Source: Candidatus Rokuibacteriota bacterium
GTDB lineage: Bacteria > Methylomirabilota > Methylomirabilia > Rokubacteriales > CSP1-6
Reading direction: 5' to 3'
DNA length: 41,110 bases
Assembly (NCBI GenBank): GCA_030647435.1
Contig: JAUSJX010000090.1
Coordinates: 1 to 41,110, forward strand
The position numbers and the translations under genes are program-made. Below the pieces are notes generated by a model, which was not told where the DNA came from, made no database searches, and was given only the letters and a program-made list of their open reading frames with translations. Positions 37,907-41,110 of this stretch are shown here, piece by piece; the first letter of the stretch is position 1, and each line of letters opens with the position of its first letter.

Positions 37907-40711
37907 GTGAGCGAGGGCCGCGCGTCGGTCGAGCGGCGGGTGCTCGCTATCGTTGCGGGCCTCGTGGTGGAGTTGGGCGGCCCGTCCGCGGGGCGGGCGC
38001 CCAGCCTCGACGACACGCTCGACCGGGATCTTGGCATCGGGAGCCTCGAGCGTGTCGAGCTCCTGCTGCGGATCGAGAAGTCCTTCGGGGTCCGCCTGCC
38101 CGATGCCGTCATGGAAGAAGCCTCGAACCCGCGGGATCTGGCGAAGGCTGTGCTGGTGGGCGGCCCGCGCGGGGTCGAGGCGCCGCCCGAGGCTGTCCGA
38201 CTGCCGGGCCCCGGGGTGCCGGCCCCGGCTTCCGCCGGCACGCTCGTGGACGTTCTGGCGTGGCAGGCCGAGGCGCGCCCGGATCGGGTGCACGTCCTCC
38301 TTCGACAGGAGGACGGCAGCGAGCGCCCCATCACGTACGGCGATCTCTGGCGCGGCGCCCGGGCGGCCGCAGCCGGCTTGCGTGGTCTCGGGGTCGATCC
38401 CGGCGCGGCCGTAGCGCTCATGCTGCGCACCGAGCCGGCCTTCTTCGAGGCCTTCTTCGGCGCGCTGATGGCCGGCCTGGTGCCCGTACCGATCTACCCG
38501 CCGTTCAGACGTGACCGCATCGAGGAGTACGCGCGCCGGCAGGCCACCATCCTCGCGAACGCCCAGGCCCGCGTCCTCGTGACCTTCGCGGAAGGTCTGC
38601 CGGTGGGGCACCTCCTGCGCTCCCTGGTGCCTTCGATCGGTGCCGTCACGACAGTGCCCGCTTTGGAGGCTGCGGCACCGGAGCTGTCCCTGCCCCACGC
38701 CCTGGCCGAAGAGCCCGCCCTGATCCAGTACACTTCGGGCAGCACGGGCGAGCCCAAGGGCGTCCTCCTCTCCCACGCCAACGTCCTCGCGAATATCCGC
38801 GCCATAGGCCAGGCGATCGACATACGCCACGATGACGTGGCCGTAAGCTGGCTGCCGCTCTACCACGACATGGGGCTGATCGGCTGCTGGCTGGGCGCGC
38901 TCTACTTCGGCGTGCCGCTCGTCCTCCTCTCGCCAATGACTTTCCTCGCGCGTCCGGCACGCTGGCTCTGGGCGCTGCACGCGCACCGGGGCACGCTGTC
39001 GGCCGCGCCGAATTTCGCGTTCGACCTCTGCGTGCGGAAGGTGGCCGACGACGAGATCCGCGGGCTCGATCTCTCGTCGTGGCGCCTGGCGCTCAACGGC
39101 TCCGAGGCGGTGAGCGCGGAGACTGTCGAGCGCTTCACCCGGCGCTTCGCCGCCTACGGCCTCAAACCCGAGACGGTCTGCCCGGTGTACGGGCTCGCGG
39201 AAGCTTCCGTCGCGCTCTCCGTCCCCCGGCTCGGCGCCCCACCCCGTATCGACCGCGTAGGACGCGACGCCTTCGAGCGGACGCGGCAGGCGCGGCCGGC
39301 GGACCAGTCCGAGCAGGCGCCGCTCCGCGTCGTCGGCTGCGGACGTCCGCTGACAGGCCACGAGATCCACATCGTGGACGAGACAGGCCGCGCGCTCGGG
39401 GAGCGCCTGGAGGGACGCATCGAGTTCCGGGGACCGTCGGTGACGAGCGGCTACTTCCGCAATCCGGTGGCGACACGCGACGCCGTCCGCGATGGCTGGA
39501 TGGACTCGGGCGACCTCGGCTATGTCGCCGACGGCGACCTCTTCGTGACGGGCCGGCGGAAGGACCTGATCAAGAAGGCGGGCCGGAACCTCTACCCGCA
39601 GGAAGTGGAGGAGATCGTGGGCGGCGTGCCTGGGGTCCGGCGCGGGTGTGTGGCGGCCTTCGGGGTTCCGGATCCTGAGATCGGGACCGAGCGGCTCGTA
39701 GTGGTCGCCGAGACCCGCGAGGCTCTCGGTGCGCAGCCGTCCCGGCTGGAAGCCGCCGTGCAGGACCGTGTCGTCGCTGCCCTCGGCGTGCCGGCCGATG
39801 CAGTCGTCATCGGCCCGCCGGGGGCAGTCCTCAAGACCTCGAGCGGGAAGATTCGGCGCGGGGCCACACGCGAGGCGTACGTCAGCGGCACTCTCGGACG
39901 CCTGCGAGGGTCGCCCCGCGTCCAGTGGTGGAGGCTCCTCCGCGGCACCCTCCGCAGCAGGCTGGGCCGTGCGGCCGTGCGCTTCGGGGGCTGGGCGCTC
40001 GGGTGCTACCTCGGAGTGCTCCTCCTGGTGACGCTGCCGGCCCTCTGGCTCGGCATACTCGTGGCGCCGGGGGCGCGGGTTGCCGACCGCGTGGTGCGGC
40101 TGTGGTGCCGGGTCATCCTGGCCCTCAGCGGTTGCGCGATCCGCCTCGAAGGCGCCGAGCACCTGCGGGGCGGCGGCCCCGCCGTCCTGGCCGCGAACCA
40201 CGCGAGCTACCTCGACGTGGTCCTCCTGCTCGCGGCCCTGCCTGCCGACTTCCGATTCGTGGCCAAGCGTGAGTTGCTCAGCGCACCGCTGGTCGGCAGG
40301 CTCATCCGCAAGGTCGGCCACCTCACCGTCGAGCGGGGCCGGGCGCCGCAGAGCGTCGCCGATGCCGCCCGCGTCACCGAGGCCCTCCGCGCCGGCGTCT
40401 CGGTCCTCGTGTTCCCCGAAGGCACGTTCGTCCGGTCGGCCGGCATCCTGCCGTTCCGGCTCGGCGCCTTCAAGGCCGCAATGGAGACCGGCAGTCCTAT
40501 CATCCCGATCGTGTTGCGCGGCACGCGGGAGGTGCTTCCGGCCGAGGTGTGGCTGCCGCGACCGGGACCGCTCACCGTGGCGGTGGGTACGCCCCTGCGC
40601 TCCGGCAAGGATGGCTGGCCCGAGATGGTGCGGCTGCGCGACGAGACGAGGAACTGGATCGCCCGCCGCTCAGGCGAGCGGCTTCTGGAGCGTGCCCCTA
40701 CCGCTTCGTGA
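37907..40711 (+). CDS. ACP - acyl-AMP ligase (FAAL-like) - PlsC acyltransferase fusion
   Basis: 934 residues starting at GTG 37907. Residues about 1-85 are an acyl-carrier domain with [20 protein letters not shown] (the Ser of GIGS is the predicted phosphopantetheine site). About 105-660 is an adenylate-forming ligase: [31 protein letters not shown] (FAAL-like), [24 protein letters not shown] and [10 protein letters not shown] (catalytic Lys). About 690-934 is a membrane-associated PlsC domain: NHASYLDVV (HX4D) and FPEGTFVRS. One polypeptide could thus activate a fatty acid, load it on its own carrier domain and transfer it to a phospholipid acceptor. This is inferred from domains. Confidence 0.9.
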   Translation: MSEGRASVERRVLAIVAGLVVELGGPSAGRAPSLDDTLDRDLGIGSLERVELLLRIEKSFGVRLPDAVMEEASNPRDLAKAVLVGGPRGVEAPPEAVRLPGPGVPAPASAGTLVDVLAWQAEARPDRVHVLLRQEDGSERPITYGDLWRGARAAAAGLRGLGVDPGAAVALMLRTEPAFFEAFFGALMAGLVPVPIYPPFRRDRIEEYARRQATILANAQARVLVTFAEGLPVGHLLRSLVPSIGAVTTVPALEAAAPELSLPHALAEEPALIQYTSGSTGEPKGVLLSHANVLANIRAIGQAIDIRHDDVAVSWLPLYHDMGLIGCWLGALYFGVPLVLLSPMTFLARPARWLWALHAHRGTLSAAPNFAFDLCVRKVADDEIRGLDLSSWRLALNGSEAVSAETVERFTRRFAAYGLKPETVCPVYGLAEASVALSVPRLGAPPRIDRVGRDAFERTRQARPADQSEQAPLRVVGCGRPLTGHEIHIVDETGRALGERLEGRIEFRGPSVTSGYFRNPVATRDAVRDGWMDSGDLGYVADGDLFVTGRRKDLIKKAGRNLYPQEVEEIVGGVPGVRRGCVAAFGVPDPEIGTERLVVVAETREALGAQPSRLEAAVQDRVVAALGVPADAVVIGPPGAVLKTSSGKIRRGATREAYVSGTLGRLRGSPRVQWWRLLRGTLRSRLGRAAVRFGGWALGCYLGVLLLVTLPALWLGILVAPGARVADRVVRLWCRVILALSGCAIRLEGAEHLRGGGPAVLAANHASYLDVVLLLAALPADFRFVAKRELLSAPLVGRLIRKVGHLTVERGRAPQSVADAARVTEALRAGVSVLVFPEGTFVRSAGILPFRLGAFKAAMETGSPIIPIVLRGTREVLPAEVWLPRPGPLTVAVGTPLRSGKDGWPEMVRLRDETRNWIARRSGERLLERAPTAS

Positions 40712-40750
40712 TCTCGGGCTTGGCCGTGCCCCTTCGTCCACCGTCCGCGC

Positions 40751-41110
40751 TCACCCGAGGGCTGGCGCGGGCATCTTGTCCTTTTCCTCTTCCGCCTCGG
40801 TGAGCGTCGCCGATGATCGTCGTCGCCTCCTTGTCCACCACGATGCGCTTGGCGCGGCCGAGATGCCGGGGCTCGACGTTCTCGAGCTTGATGCCCAGCT
40901 CCTCGCTGATCACCTGCCCGCCGGTGAGGACCGCGATGTCCTCCAGCATCTCCTTGCGGCGGTCGCCGCAGCCGGGCGCCTTCACGGCCACGCAGCGCAG
41001 CGCGCCCCGGAGCTTGTTCACCACGAGGGTCGCCAGCGCGTCGCCCTCGATGTCCTCGGCGATGATCAGGATCGGCTCGCCCGTCCGGGCGACCTGCTCG
41101 AGCAGCGGCA
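40751..41110 (-). pseudogene. groEL: groEL remnant with large internal deletion and frameshift (continues past window edge)
   Basis: From the edge inward the minus strand reads GroEL apical-domain sequence: [64 protein letters not shown] and [13 protein letters not shown], about residues 235-295 in E. coli numbering. After ...TTIIGD the family sequence stops. In the next reading phase [18 protein letters not shown] follows and stops at 40751-40753, resembling the C-terminal tail of GroEL. About 200 codons (rest of apical, intermediate and equatorial domains) are therefore missing, and the frame has changed; in the original frame the tail is unrelated and ends at 40698. The gene faces and overlaps the end of the acyltransferase gene. 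Almost certainly non-functional. Confidence 0.8.

Noticed and set aside
37304-40321. A 1005-codon open frame on the minus strand
   Set aside because: It is the reverse complement of the CBS and ligase/acyltransferase genes; composition is His/Arg/Ala/Gly shadow sequence with no recognisable domain.

Overview
The window is about 41 kb of very GC-rich bacterial DNA, densely packed and mostly coded on the minus strand. Gene content (6S RNA beside zapA, RNase Y/YmdB, T. maritima-type DAHP synthases with an N-terminal regulatory domain, cbb3 oxidase, FAAL-type lipid enzymes, DUF559 genes bracketed by 'ccctctcccc' palindromes) suggests an uncultivated soil or subsurface bacterium, perhaps Methylomirabilota/Rokubacteria. 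That placement is inference only; no taxonomic marker was searched.

Region A (1-11.7 kb, minus) is one long housekeeping run. In transcription order it reads tRNA-Val, intrinsic terminator, thrS, infC, rpmI, rplT, pheS, pheT, a zapB-like gene, zapA, 6S RNA, rny, ymdB, folD, a DUF559 gene and xseA (cut by the window edge). Most junctions are 4-nt stop/start overlaps. infC appears to start at AUA, as expected for IF3 autocontrol.

Region B (11.8-17.1 kb, minus) holds a TonB-like protein, a 28-bp perfect GC palindrome, and two tandem DAHP synthases. Ahead of them lies a complete attenuator: a sigma-70 promoter, a 28-residue leader peptide containing WWRYFYF, mutually exclusive hairpins, and a terminator. 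A TVP38-type membrane protein and a geranylgeranyl-reductase-like flavoprotein lie upstream.

Region C (17.1-29.8 kb, minus) is a 12.6-kb co-directional respiration and stress block. It contains dksA, a cytochrome c, four universal-stress proteins with a CBS protein and an unlisted 44-aa basic ORF, a two-gene YeeE/YedE transporter, and the cbb3 oxidase genes (ccoNO fused, ccoQ, a single-haem ccoP, ccoG, ccoH, a TauE-like gene, ccoI, ccoS). The second YeeE gene has an in-frame TGA exactly where the family has a conserved Cys, followed by a SECIS-like hairpin, so it is a strong selenoprotein candidate. A sigma-54 promoter stands before dksA.

Region D (29.9-37.5 kb) carries hsp20-archease-rtcB behind a near-consensus sigma-54 promoter, alanine dehydrogenase plus a methyltransferase (plus strand), an MgtA-type P-type ATPase with a secreted partner behind another sigma-54 site, and a divergent CBS gene with a weaker one. 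Region E (37.9-41.1 kb) has a three-domain ACP/acyl-AMP ligase/acyltransferase fusion and the remnant of a groEL copy with a large internal deletion.
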